A stretch of DNA of 64,000 nt, from positions 38,174-102,173 of the forward strand of contig NZ_JAGMUO010000048.1 in NCBI RefSeq assembly GCF_019049325.1, written 5' to 3'. Every line of letters starts with the position of its first letter. Position 1 is the stretch's first letter. Below are positions 15,211-23,647 of the stretch, in pieces. This stretch comes from Streptomyces sp. AC512_CC834. Lineage in GTDB: Bacteria; Actinomycetota; Actinomycetes; Streptomycetales; Streptomycetaceae. The position numbers and the translations under genes are program-made. The notes under the pieces were generated by a model. It was not told the origin of the DNA. It searched no databases and saw only the letters and a list, made by a program, of their open reading frames with translations.

Positions 15211-16371
15211 ATGGTCGACGCACTCGGTGTCGCGGTCGTCGGTTTCGGCTGGATGGGCCGGGTGCACACCCAGGCGTACGCCCGCGTCCGGCACCACTAT
15301 CCGCACCTCGCGCTGCGCCCGGAACTGGTGACGGTCGCCGAGGAGGTGCCGGGGCGGGCCGAGGAGGCCGCCGCCCAGTTCGGGTTCGCCTCGACGACCC
15401 GCGACTGGCGCGAGGTGGCCGCCGACCCGCGCGTGCGGGCGGTCAGCATCACCGCGCCGAACTTCCTGCACCGGGAGATCGCCGTGACGATGGCCGAGGC
15501 GGGCAAGCACATCTGGATCGAGAAGCCCGTCGGACTGACCGCCGGGGACGCCCGCGCGGTGGCGGACGCGGTGGCCGAGGCCGGTGTACAGGGCGCCGTC
15601 GGCTTCAACTACCGCAACGCGCCCGCCGTCGAGGCCGCCCGCGACCTGATCGCCACCGGCGAGATCGGCGCCGTCACGCATGCCCGCATCCGTCTCTTCA
15701 GTGACTACGCGGCCCATCCCGAGGGCGCCCTGACGTGGCGCTTCGAGCGCGAGCGCGGCGGCAGCGGAGTACTGGGCGACCTGGCCTCGCACGGCGCCGA
15801 CCTGGCCCGCTTCCTGCTCGGCGACATCGCGTCCCTGACCGCCGACACGGCGGTCTTCCTGCCCGAGCGGGCCCGCCCCACGACGGCCACGGCGGGTCAC
15901 GCCCGGGCCGCGGGCGGCGAGCCGGGACCGGTCGAGAACGAGGACTACGTCGACTGCCTGCTGCGCTTCGCCTCCGGCGCCCGCGGTGTCCTGGAGGCCT
16001 GCCGGGTCTCGGTCGGCGAGCAGAACAACTACGGCTTCGAGGTGCACGGCACCAGGGGTGCGGTGTTCTGGGACTTCCGCCGCATGAACGAGCTGGGCGT
16101 CAGTCGCGGCACCGCGTACCAGGACCAGCCCGTCAGCACCGTCCATGTGGGCCCGGGGCACGGCGAGTTCGCCGCCTTCCAGCCGGGTGCCGCGAACGCC
16201 ATGGGTTACGACGACCTGAAGGTGGTGGAGGCCTACCGCTTCCTGCGCTCGATCGCGGAGGGCGTCCCGCACGGCGCCACCCTGCCGGACGCGGTGCACA
16301 GCGCGACCGTTCTGGAGGCCATGACGCGGTCGGCGGAGAGCGGTGCGTGGGTCACTCCCGAGGTTCCGTGA
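15211..16371 (+). CDS. Gfo/Idh/MocA-family NAD(P)-dependent oxidoreductase (first copy)
   Basis: A 386-residue dehydrogenase. The Rossmann start VAVVGFGWMGRVHTQAY (residues 6-22), the WIEKPVGLT motif near residue 107 with its catalytic Lys, and the C-terminal alpha/beta domain are all present. The ATG at 15211 follows AGGGG. Enzymes of this family oxidise sugars, inositols and related cyclic polyols. It is divergent from the aromatic operon and faces the LacI gene, so it could belong to either pathway. A link in which a cyclitol or dehydroshikimate-like compound is turned into an aromatic substrate is possible but unsupported. Confidence 0.85.
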   Translation: MVDALGVAVVGFGWMGRVHTQAYARVRHHYPHLALRPELVTVAEEVPGRAEEAAAQFGFASTTRDWREVAADPRVRAVSITAPNFLHREIAVTMAEAGKHIWIEKPVGLTAGDARAVADAVAEAGVQGAVGFNYRNAPAVEAARDLIATGEIGAVTHARIRLFSDYAAHPEGALTWRFERERGGSGVLGDLASHGADLARFLLGDIASLTADTAVFLPERARPTTATAGHARAAGGEPGPVENEDYVDCLLRFASGARGVLEACRVSVGEQNNYGFEVHGTRGAVFWDFRRMNELGVSRGTAYQDQPVSTVHVGPGHGEFAAFQPGAANAMGYDDLKVVEAYRFLRSIAEGVPHGATLPDAVHSATVLEAMTRSAESGAWVTPEVP

Positions 16372-16519
16372 CGGCGTGCGGGCAGCGCCGCGACCCGACC
16401 GCCCACCGGCCGGGCGGGACCTTGCGGGGGACCGCGACGAGCCGGCTCCCCATGGCCGCCGGGCCGGTCGCCGGGGCGAAGGGGATACCGAGGAGGATGC
16501 CGAGGGGCGGCGCCGCACG

Positions 16520-17572
16520 TCACACGGACCCGGCCCCGGCCCCGGCCCCGGCCCCGGGCGGCATGTTGTAGGGCGTGACCACCTGGATCGCGGACGGCAG
16601 TGTCGGGCCCGCGGGCGGCAGCGCGCCGTGGGCCCGCATCACGAGCCGGCAGGCCTCCCGTACGTCCTGGCGCAGGTCGTGATGGAGCACGGCGGACAGC
16701 CGGTGCTCGCGCAGCAGGCGGGTGTTGTCCTGGTCGAGGTCGTGCGCGACGAACACCGCGCAGGAACGGCCGAGGTCGTCGAAGGCCCGCAGGGTGGCGA
16801 TGTTGCCGCCGCCGATCGAGTACACGGCACGGATGTCCGGGTCGCGTTCCAGCGCGGCCCGGACCAGTTCGTACTGGGTGGCGTCCAGGCCCTGGCCCTC
16901 GGCGACCCCGACGAGCCGGCGCTCCGGGTGCCGGGCGCGCATGACACTCCGGAAGCCCATCTCGCGCTCCTCCTCGTTGCGGAAGAAGCCGCTGCTGAGA
17001 CTGGTGAGGACGTTACCGGGCCGCTCGCCGAGCCACTGGCCCACGAGGTAGGCGGCGCTCGCACCGGCCGCCCGGTTGTCGATGCCGACGTAGCCGAGCC
17101 GGGTGCTGACGGGCAGGTCGGTCACCAGGGTCACGACGGGCACGCCCGCGGCGGTCAGCCGGTCCACCGCGGCGGCCACCTCGGGGACGTCCGGCGCCTT
17201 GAGGATCACTCCCTGCGAGCCGCGCCGGGCGATCCGGTCCAGGGTGGCGGTCAGTTCCCCGGCCGGGCCCGTCTGGCGGAAGTGGAAGCGGGAGCGTACG
17301 ACGGCGGGGTGCAGGGAGGGCAGTTCGGCCTCGAGCGCGGCGCGCACGGCGGTGGAGAAGCGGTCCGGGGTCTGCATCACTATGTCGATCATGAAGGTGC
17401 GGCCGACCAGCCGGACCTGGGTGCGCTGCCGGTCCAGGTCGGCGATGGCCCGGCGCACCTCGTCCGCGGTGCTCTGCCGCACCCCGCCCCGGCCGTTGAG
17501 CACCCGGTCGACCGTGGCCTCGCTCAGGCCCGCCTGACGTGCGATCTCCCTGATCGGGAAGGGGTGGCCCAT
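16520..17572 (-). CDS. LacI-family transcriptional regulator
   Basis: About 350 residues. The N-terminal helix-turn-helix IREIARQAGLSEATVDRVLN (about 7-26) is followed by a periplasmic-binding-protein-like effector domain with RLGYVGIDNRAAG. It lacks the usual hinge helix sequence but keeps the fold. The ATG at 17572 has GGAG 6 bp upstream; a GTG one codon earlier is too close. The C terminus ends in PPGAGAGAGAGSV, coded by CCCCGG repeats that add about ten residues. It is divergent from the PhyH-type gene and is a candidate regulator of the sugar/inositol genes. Confidence 0.9.
   Translation of the reverse strand: MGHPFPIREIARQAGLSEATVDRVLNGRGGVRQSTADEVRRAIADLDRQRTQVRLVGRTFMIDIVMQTPDRFSTAVRAALEAELPSLHPAVVRSRFHFRQTGPAGELTATLDRIARRGSQGVILKAPDVPEVAAAVDRLTAAGVPVVTLVTDLPVSTRLGYVGIDNRAAGASAAYLVGQWLGERPGNVLTSLSSGFFRNEEEREMGFRSVMRARHPERRLVGVAEGQGLDATQYELVRAALERDPDIRAVYSIGGGNIATLRAFDDLGRSCAVFVAHDLDQDNTRLLREHRLSAVLHHDLRQDVREACRLVMRAHGALPPAGPTLPSAIQVVTPYNMPPGAGAGAGAGSV
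16528..16562. repeat. CCCCGG hexamer repeat in the 3' end of the LacI gene
   Basis: About five tandem CCCCGG/GGCCCC units encode the Gly-Ala tail of the regulator. Confidence 0.8.
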
Positions 17573-17700
17573 CACCGTCTCCTTGGTTTGACCACGGCTG
17601 CGGCTTGAGGGATTTTTGATGGCTGCCTGATGGTTGTTCGCCGCGTTTGTCAGGACAAGAATGGCAGCACCGCGTGGCCCCTGTCAGCGAAAGGACGCCG

Positions 17701-18861
17701 ATGTCCTCCACTCCCGTCCCCGCCCACCGCGCCTGGCTCTCCGAAGGGGACTGCGACCTCGGCACGTTCCGCGCGCTCGTCGAGCGCGCCACCGACCCCG
17801 CCGCGTATCCGCGGGCCTGCGCCGTGGAGCGGAACGTCCCGGTCTACGAGGCCGGCCGGCTGCACGACGACCGGGAGACGGCGGCCGAACTGGTCCACGC
17901 CCTCGCCGACGGCCCCGGCATCGTCGTTCTCAAGGGCGCGTTCTGGGACCCGGCGGTCGTCGACCGGGCCACCGCCGTGTTCGACGCGCTGATCGACGGG
18001 CAGCGCGCCTCGGGCGCCGGCTCCGGCGACCACTTCGCCGCGCCCGGCGCCAACGACCGGGTGTGGAACGCCCTGGAGAAGGCGGCGCTGCACGACCCCG
18101 ACGCGTTCGCCGAGTACTACGCCAACGAGACGCTCGCCCTGGTCGCCCGCGCCTGGCTCGGCCCCGGCTACCAGGTCACCTCGCAGATCAACGTGGTCAA
18201 CCCGGGCGGCGCCGCCCAGACCGTGCACCGCGACTACCACCTGGGCTTCCTCTCGGGCGCAGTCGCCGCCGCGTACCCGGCGCACGTGCACCGCCTCTCC
18301 CCCGCGCTCACCCTCCAGGGCGCCGTCGCGCACCGCGACATGCCCGTGGAGTCGGGGCCCACGATGTACCTGCCGCACTCGCAGAAGTACGAGCCCGGCT
18401 ACCTGGCCTGGCGGCTCCCCGAGTTCCGGGCCTATTTCGAGGCGCACCAGGTCCAACTACCGCTCGCCAAGGGCGACGCGGTCTTCTTCAACCCCGCGCT
18501 GTTCCACGCGGCCGGCACCAACCGCTCCGCGGACATCCGCCGCATGGCCAACCTGTTGCAGATCTCCTCCGCGTTCGGCCGTGCCATGGAGACCGTGGAC
18601 CGGGAGGCGGTGGTGAACGCGGTCTACCCGGTACTGCTGAAGCGTCGTGCCGAGGGCGTGGGCGAGCAGTGGCTGGAGCATGTGATCGCCGCGAGCGCGG
18701 AGGGGTACCCCTTCCCGACGAACCTCGACAGCGACCCGCCGGTCGACGGCCTGGCCCCGCCCTCCCAGGCGGACGTCGTGCGGCGGGCGCTGCGCGAGGA
18801 GTGGACACCCGAGGCCCTGCGCGGAGAGCTGCGGGCGGGCCGCGACCGGCGAGAGACCTGA
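17701..18861 (+). CDS. Phytanoyl-CoA dioxygenase (PhyH) family Fe(II)/2-oxoglutarate oxygenase
   Basis: A 386-residue oxygenase with the double-stranded beta-helix iron site. HRDYH gives His176 and Asp178, and FFNPALFHAAGTNRSADIRR gives His269 and Arg280, the arginine for 2-oxoglutarate. GAAAGGA precedes the ATG at 17701. Such enzymes hydroxylate or dealkylate small molecules. Between a LacI gene and an inositol-dehydrogenase-like gene, it may prepare a modified sugar or cyclitol (for example by removing an O-methyl group) for the inositol route; this is inference. Confidence 0.88.
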   Translation: MSSTPVPAHRAWLSEGDCDLGTFRALVERATDPAAYPRACAVERNVPVYEAGRLHDDRETAAELVHALADGPGIVVLKGAFWDPAVVDRATAVFDALIDGQRASGAGSGDHFAAPGANDRVWNALEKAALHDPDAFAEYYANETLALVARAWLGPGYQVTSQINVVNPGGAAQTVHRDYHLGFLSGAVAAAYPAHVHRLSPALTLQGAVAHRDMPVESGPTMYLPHSQKYEPGYLAWRLPEFRAYFEAHQVQLPLAKGDAVFFNPALFHAAGTNRSADIRRMANLLQISSAFGRAMETVDREAVVNAVYPVLLKRRAEGVGEQWLEHVIAASAEGYPFPTNLDSDPPVDGLAPPSQADVVRRALREEWTPEALRGELRAGRDRRET

Positions 18862-18890
18862 GGCACCTGCACACGACGGGACTTCTCTCT

Positions 18891-18974
18891 CCAGCCCGTC
18901 CGGCGCTTCTCTCCAGCCCGTCCGGCGTTTGAGGACGAGCCCGAAGGGCGACGGGGTCCGGGGCGCAGCCCCGG
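18891..18974. repeat. Dispersed Streptomyces intergenic repeat, partly duplicated
   Basis: CCAGCCCGTCCGGCG occurs twice (18891-18905, 18913-18927). The second copy runs on through GTTTGAGGACGAG to a hairpin CCGGGG-CGCAG-CCCCGG at 18958-18974. I recognise this unit as a common intergenic repeat of Streptomyces genomes. The hairpin may end the PhyH transcript. Confidence 0.75.
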
Positions 18975-18979
18975 CCCGG

Positions 18980-19045
18980 ACAGCACAACACCGCACAGCA
19001 CAACACTGCACAACACAGCACGGCACAGCACAGCACAGCACACAA
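18980..19045. repeat. CAGCA/CACAA-rich tract before the inositol-dehydrogenase-like gene
   Basis: A run of CAGCACAACA, CAGCACGGCA and CAGCACAGCA units on the plus strand directly upstream of the ribosome site at 19045. One strand is nearly free of G clusters and would form an unstructured leader. Confidence 0.7.
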
Positions 19046-19060
19046 GGAGCAGCGGAGCGT

Positions 19061-20065
19061 ATGCGTATCGGAATCCTCGGCCTCGGCCGCATCGGCGCCT
19101 TCCACGCCGAGACCCTCGCCGGACTTGACGCCGTCGACTCGCTGGTCGTCGCCGACCCGTTCGCGGACGCCGCGAAGTCGGCCGCGGAGCGGTTCGGCGC
19201 CGAGGTCGCGGACTCGCCCGAGGCGGTGCTGGCCGCCGGGGTGGACGGCGTGGTGATCGCCGCGGCGACCGACGCCCACCCGGCCCTGCTCCGCGCCGCC
19301 GTCGAGGCCGGCGTACCCGTATTCTGCGAGAAGCCCGTCGCCCGCACCATGGCGGAGGGCGTCGACGTGCTCAAGGCGGTCGCGGGCCACGACGTGCCGG
19401 TCCAGATCGGCCACAACCGCCGCTTCGACGCCGGGTTCGTCGCCGCGCGGGCGGCCGTGCGGGGCGGTGAGCTGGGCAAGCTGCACACCGTACGGTCGAC
19501 CACGCTGGACCCGGCGCCGCCGCCCGCCGCCTACGTCGCCGCCTCCGGAGGCATCTTCCGGGACTGCTCGGTGCACGACTTCGACATCATCCGCTGGGTG
19601 ACCGGCCGCGAGGTGAGCGAGGTGTACGCCGTCGGCGGCAACCGCGGCGCCGACTACATCAGGGAGTCGGGCGACGCCGACACCACCGGCGCCGTCCTCA
19701 CCCTGGACGACGGCACGATCGCCGTGGTCTCCAACAGCCGCCACAACGCGCGGGGTCACGACGTCCGCATGGAGATCCACGGCTTCGAGGACTCCATCGC
19801 CGTCGGGCTGGAGGACAGGCTTCCGCTGCGCTCGGTCGAGCCCGGCGTGACCTTCCCGTCCGGCGTCCCCCACGACTTCTTCATGGACCGCTTCGCCGCC
19901 GCCTACCGCGCCGAGCTGACCGCGTTCACCGAGGTCGTCGCGGGCAGCCGTACGTCCCCCTGCACGATCGAGGACGCGCTGGAGGCGGGCTGGATCGCCG
20001 AGGCGTGCACCCTGTCCCTGCACGAGCACCGTCCGGTGACGATCGCGGAGGTACGGCGGGGCTGA
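19061..20065 (+). CDS. iolG: Gfo/Idh/MocA oxidoreductase, probable inositol 2-dehydrogenase
   Basis: A 334-residue dehydrogenase, the normal length of inositol 2-dehydrogenases. Rossmann GILGLGRIGAFHAETL at the N terminus, CEKPVARTMAEG with catalytic Lys near residue 90, and GGIFRDCSVHDFDIIRWV, where the Asp-His pair of the family is found, are present. It would oxidise myo-inositol to 2-keto-myo-inositol, the first step before IolE, IolD and IolB. AAGGAG lies 11 bp upstream and GGAG 3 bp upstream of ATG 19061. Substrate is assigned by neighbourhood; other cyclitols or sugars remain possible. Confidence 0.8.
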   Translation: MRIGILGLGRIGAFHAETLAGLDAVDSLVVADPFADAAKSAAERFGAEVADSPEAVLAAGVDGVVIAAATDAHPALLRAAVEAGVPVFCEKPVARTMAEGVDVLKAVAGHDVPVQIGHNRRFDAGFVAARAAVRGGELGKLHTVRSTTLDPAPPPAAYVAASGGIFRDCSVHDFDIIRWVTGREVSEVYAVGGNRGADYIRESGDADTTGAVLTLDDGTIAVVSNSRHNARGHDVRMEIHGFEDSIAVGLEDRLPLRSVEPGVTFPSGVPHDFFMDRFAAAYRAELTAFTEVVAGSRTSPCTIEDALEAGWIAEACTLSLHEHRPVTIAEVRRG

Positions 20066-20116
20066 GCGGGACGGCGGGGCGGCTGAGCGGAGCGGCGGAG
20101 CCGGCGGGCCGTGCGG

Positions 20117-20530
20117 TCAGCTCGCCGGCTCGCTGATGTTCACCATCCAGGGGACGCCGAACCGGTCCGTGCACATGCCGAAGACGTCGCCCCACATCTG
20201 CTTCTCCAGCGGCACGGCGACGGAGCCGCCGGCGGACAGCTTCTCCCAGTAGCCGCGCAGCTCGGCGTCGTCGTCGCCGCTGAGGCTCACCGAGAAGGTG
20301 TTCCCCGGGGTGTACTCCATCCCGGGCGGGGTGTCGGCGCCCATCAGGGTGAAGCCGCTCGGGGTCTCCAGCATGCCGTGCATGATCTTGTCGGTGTACG
20401 CGCTGTCCGGCATGCCGGCCGCGCCGAAGGTGTTCAGCGCCAGCGTGCCGCCGAACACCTGCTCGTAGAACTCCATCGCCTGTCGGGCGTCGCCGTCGAA
20501 GCTGAGGTAGGGGTTGAGACGCGAGGTCAT
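20117..20530 (-). CDS. PhnB-like VOC-fold protein
   Basis: A 137-residue single-domain vicinal-oxygen-chelate protein of the PhnB/3-demethylubiquinone-like group, seen in LNPYLSFDGDARQAMEFYEQ and the ending WGDVFGMCTDRFGVPWMVNI. GGGAGG lies 5 bp before the ATG. It lacks a clear set of metal ligands, so it may bind rather than transform a small molecule. It is on the strand opposite to iolG and separated from the sugar isomerase by 125 bp; no pathway link is visible. Confidence 0.88.
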   Translation of the reverse strand: MTSRLNPYLSFDGDARQAMEFYEQVFGGTLALNTFGAAGMPDSAYTDKIMHGMLETPSGFTLMGADTPPGMEYTPGNTFSVSLSGDDDAELRGYWEKLSAGGSVAVPLEKQMWGDVFGMCTDRFGVPWMVNISEPAS

Positions 20531-20654
20531 GACTGCCTCCCGGAGCGGGACGAAGTGTCAGTGTGTCAGTGCTGCGCAGGCTAGCGCGCACCACTGACAA
20601 CGGCCCGCCGGGCGGCGCACCGGCGGGACGTTCCCCCGCCGGCGCGCGTCGGTC

Positions 20655-21557
20655 TCAGGCGCCGCAGGACCGCAGGAACTGGCGGGTGCGCACCGCGATG
20701 GGCAGCGGCCTGTCCGGCTCGCAGGGGTACATGTCCTGCTCGACGATGGCGAACAGGTCCACGTCCAGTTTCTGGGCCGCCGTGAGCACCGGGCCGAGAT
20801 CCGGCACGCCGGCCGGCGGTTCGCACATCACACCGCGCTGCACGGCGGGACCGAACGGCACCCCGCTCGCCCGCACCTCGGCGAGGATCTCCGGGTCGAC
20901 CTGCTTGAGGTGGAGGTAGCCGACGCGCTCGCCGTAGGTCTCGACGAGCTTGACGCTGTCGCCGCCGCAGTAGGCGTAGTGGCCGGTGTCCAGGCAGAGG
21001 CTGACGAGGTCGGAGTCGGTGGCGTCGAGGAAGCGCTCGACGTGCTCCTCGGTGTCGATGTGGGTGTCGGCGTGCGGGTGGACGACGATGTCCAGGCCGT
21101 ACGTCTCCCGCACCTCGTGGCCGAGGCGTTCCATGCCCTTGGTGAGGTGCGTCCACTGCTCGCCGGTCAGCTCCGGCGGTTCCAGGATCTCGGCGGTCTT
21201 GTCGTCGCGCCAGAAGGACGGGATGACGACGAGGTGCTTCGCGTCCATGGCCTGCGTCAGGGCGGCGACGCGGCTGACCTGTTCCCAGGTGGCGTCCCAC
21301 TCGGAGGGGCCGCGGTGCAGCCCGCAGAAGATGGTGCCCGCGGAGACCTTGAGGCCGCGCCGGGTCACCTCGTCGGTGAGCCGGGCCGGGTCGGTGGGGA
21401 GGTAGCCGTAGGGGCCCAGCTCGATCCAGTCGTAGCCGGCCTCGGTGACCTCGTCCAGGAACCGTTCCCACGGCACCTGCTGGGGGTCGTCGGGGAACCA
21501 CACGCCCCAGGAGTCGGGGGCCGAGCCGACGCGGATGCGGTCGAGGGCAGAGGGCAT
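20655..21557 (-). CDS. Sugar phosphate isomerase/epimerase family protein, IolE/IolI type
   Basis: A 300-residue xylose-isomerase-like TIM barrel. Metal positions characteristic of the fold are visible in DWIELGPYGYL (Glu), VHPHADTHIDT, SLCLDTGHYAYCGGD and the late IVEQDMY (Glu). It opens with DSWGVWFPDDPQQVPW, a sequence typical of actinobacterial relatives of 2-keto-myo-inositol dehydratase (IolE) and inosose isomerase (IolI). It is downstream of and co-directional with the sugar ABC genes (2 bp after the ATPase). No other IolE candidate is in the window, so it may perform the dehydration step; isomerase action is the alternative. Confidence 0.82.
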   Translation of the reverse strand: MPSALDRIRVGSAPDSWGVWFPDDPQQVPWERFLDEVTEAGYDWIELGPYGYLPTDPARLTDEVTRRGLKVSAGTIFCGLHRGPSEWDATWEQVSRVAALTQAMDAKHLVVIPSFWRDDKTAEILEPPELTGEQWTHLTKGMERLGHEVRETYGLDIVVHPHADTHIDTEEHVERFLDATDSDLVSLCLDTGHYAYCGGDSVKLVETYGERVGYLHLKQVDPEILAEVRASGVPFGPAVQRGVMCEPPAGVPDLGPVLTAAQKLDVDLFAIVEQDMYPCEPDRPLPIAVRTRQFLRSCGA

Positions 21558-21559
21558 CT

Positions 21560-22561
21560 TCAGGCCTTCCCTTCGGCGGTGCCGGATGTGGCGCTGTCGG
21601 CCTTGTCAGTAACGCTGGTCTTCTCAGCAGTGTCGGGCACGGGGGCCTTCGCCGCATCGTCGGGGAGCGCGTCCACGTCGACCCCGCCGACCTGCGCCAG
21701 TTCGTGCTTGAGGGCGGCGAGTTCGGCGCCCCCGGCCATGTGGTTGGTGAGTGCCTCGAGGGTGATGTCGGCGCGGGCGGCGCTGAGTTCGAGGGTGCCC
21801 AGGCGCAGCACGCTGAAGTGGTCGCCGACCATGTAGGCGTGGTGGGGGTTGTGGGTGATGAAGACGACGCCGAGTCCGCGTTCGCGGGCGGCGGCGATGT
21901 ACTTGAGGACCACCCCGGACTGCTTGACGCCGAGGGCGGCGGTGGGCTCGTCGAGGATGAGGACGCGGGCGCCGAAGTAGACGGCGCGGGCGATGGCGAC
22001 GGACTGGCGCTGGCCGCCGGAGAGGGTGCCGATGGGCTGTTCCAGGTCGTCCAGGACGATGCCCATGTTGCGCAGTTCCTCGTCGGCGGTCCGCTTCATG
22101 CGGGCGATGTCGAGGCGGCGTACGGGCCAGGGGCCCTTGGTCATCTCGGAGCCGAGGAAGAAGTTCCGCCACACCGGCATCAGCGGGATGGTGGCGAGGT
22201 CCTGGTAGACCGTGGCGATGCCGCGGGCGAGGGCGTCGCGCGGGGTGGTGAAGCGCACGGTGTCGCCGTCGACGAGGAACTCGCCCTCGGTGTGCTGGTG
22301 CAGCCCGGAGATGATCTTGATGAGGGTGGACTTGCCGGCGCCGTTGTCGCCGAGCACGCAGGTCACCCGGCCGGGGTGGACGGTGAGGTCGACGCCGTGC
22401 AGGGCGCGGATGTTGCCGTAGGCCTTGCCGGCGCCGCGCAGTTCGACGATCGGCCGGTCCTGCTCGGGCACGGATTCGGGTGCGGGTTCGGGTTCGGAGT
22501 CGGCGAGGACGGCGCCGTGGGTGCCGGGGGCTCCGGGAGTTGCGGGGGTCTTGCTGGTCAT
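21560..22561 (-). CDS. Sugar ABC transporter ATP-binding protein, single domain
   Basis: A 333-residue ATPase with Walker A GDNGAGKST, signature LSGGQRQSVAIAR, Walker B VLILDEPTAALG and an H-loop THNPHH. Unlike the 503-residue RbsA-type protein at 5190-6701 it has one nucleotide domain, as in FrcA-like fructose and inositol systems. About 35 residues before the domain and about 55 after it are acidic, Pro/Ala-rich and low in complexity (EPEPAPESVPEQ; DTAEKTSVTDKADS). GGAGGTGATCGG precedes the ATG. Same operon as the permease and binding protein. Confidence 0.92.
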   Translation of the reverse strand: MTSKTPATPGAPGTHGAVLADSEPEPAPESVPEQDRPIVELRGAGKAYGNIRALHGVDLTVHPGRVTCVLGDNGAGKSTLIKIISGLHQHTEGEFLVDGDTVRFTTPRDALARGIATVYQDLATIPLMPVWRNFFLGSEMTKGPWPVRRLDIARMKRTADEELRNMGIVLDDLEQPIGTLSGGQRQSVAIARAVYFGARVLILDEPTAALGVKQSGVVLKYIAAARERGLGVVFITHNPHHAYMVGDHFSVLRLGTLELSAARADITLEALTNHMAGGAELAALKHELAQVGGVDVDALPDDAAKAPVPDTAEKTSVTDKADSATSGTAEGKA

Positions 22562-22567
22562 TTCCGA

Positions 22568-23647
22568 TCACCTCCGGGTCGCGGCGCGGCGGACGTACAG
22601 GTTGATGAGGACGGCGCCGAGGAGCATCACGCCGAGGAAGGCCTTGAACCAGTCGGGGTTCCAGCCGGCGAAGACGATGCCCTGGTTCACCATGCCGAAC
22701 ATGAAGGCGCCGAAGACCGGGCCGATGGCGGAGCCGTAGCCGCCGGTGAGCAGGCAGCCGCCGATGACGGCCGCGGCGATGTAGATCAGCTCCTGGCCGA
22801 CTCCTTCACCGGACTGCACGGTGTTGAAGGAGAACAACTGGTGCATGCCGACGAACCAGGCGCCGAAGCCGACCAGCATGAACAGCGTGATCTTGGTGAA
22901 GGTGACGGGCACGCCGACCGCGCGGGCGGACTCCTTGCTGCCGCCGACGGCGAAGATCCAGTTGCCGTACTTGGTGCGCAGCAGCACCCAGGTGGCCAGG
23001 GCGGCGAAGACCAGCCACCACACCACCGTGATCTTCACCTGGACGCCGCCGACGTCGAAGGACGAGGCGAACAGGGACTTGGCCTGGTCGAAGCCGTCCA
23101 TGTCGCTGATGTCGTCGGTGGCGACGTTGCCGGTGACGAGCTTGGTGACGGCGAGGTTGACGCCCTGGAGGATCAGGAAGGTGGCCAGCGTGACCAGGAA
23201 GCTCGGCAGTCCGGTCTTCACCAGCACCCAGCCGTTGAAGGCGCCGACGGCGAGCGAGACCACGAGGGCGACGATCACGCCCATCCAGACGTTCATGGTC
23301 AGTTGGTAGCTGATCATGGCGGCGGTGAGCGCCGAGGTGACCACGGCGACACCGGCCGACAGGTCGAACTCGCCGCCGATCATCAGCAGGGCGACGGGCA
23401 GCGCCATGATGCCGATGGTGGACGACTGGTACAGCACCGTCGCCATGGAGCCGCCGTCGCGGAGCGAGGGGGCGGCGATCAGGAAGAAGACGAACACGGC
23501 GACGGCACCGAGGAAGACCCCGACCTCGGGCCGGGCGAGCAGCCGCAGCGCCAGCGGGCGCTCGCGGGTCCGCCCGTCGGCCTTCCCCGGGCCGGGGGCC
23601 GGCGGTGTGGTCACCGCCGGCTCAGCCTGTTGGGCCATGCTCATCAC
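22568..23647 (-). CDS. Sugar ABC transporter permease
   Basis: A 359-residue membrane permease of the RbsC/FrcC family, with about ten hydrophobic segments, the motif ALLMIGGEFDLSAGV in the first third and VIGGCLLTGGYGSAIGPVFGA in the last. The GTG at 23647 overlaps the binding-protein stop (GTGA); ATG 23644 is one codon further on and may be the true start. It partners the ATPase and binding protein in what is probably the inositol importer, given the divergent iol operon. Confidence 0.92.
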   Translation of the reverse strand: MMSMAQQAEPAVTTPPAPGPGKADGRTRERPLALRLLARPEVGVFLGAVAVFVFFLIAAPSLRDGGSMATVLYQSSTIGIMALPVALLMIGGEFDLSAGVAVVTSALTAAMISYQLTMNVWMGVIVALVVSLAVGAFNGWVLVKTGLPSFLVTLATFLILQGVNLAVTKLVTGNVATDDISDMDGFDQAKSLFASSFDVGGVQVKITVVWWLVFAALATWVLLRTKYGNWIFAVGGSKESARAVGVPVTFTKITLFMLVGFGAWFVGMHQLFSFNTVQSGEGVGQELIYIAAAVIGGCLLTGGYGSAIGPVFGAFMFGMVNQGIVFAGWNPDWFKAFLGVMLLGAVLINLYVRRAATRR

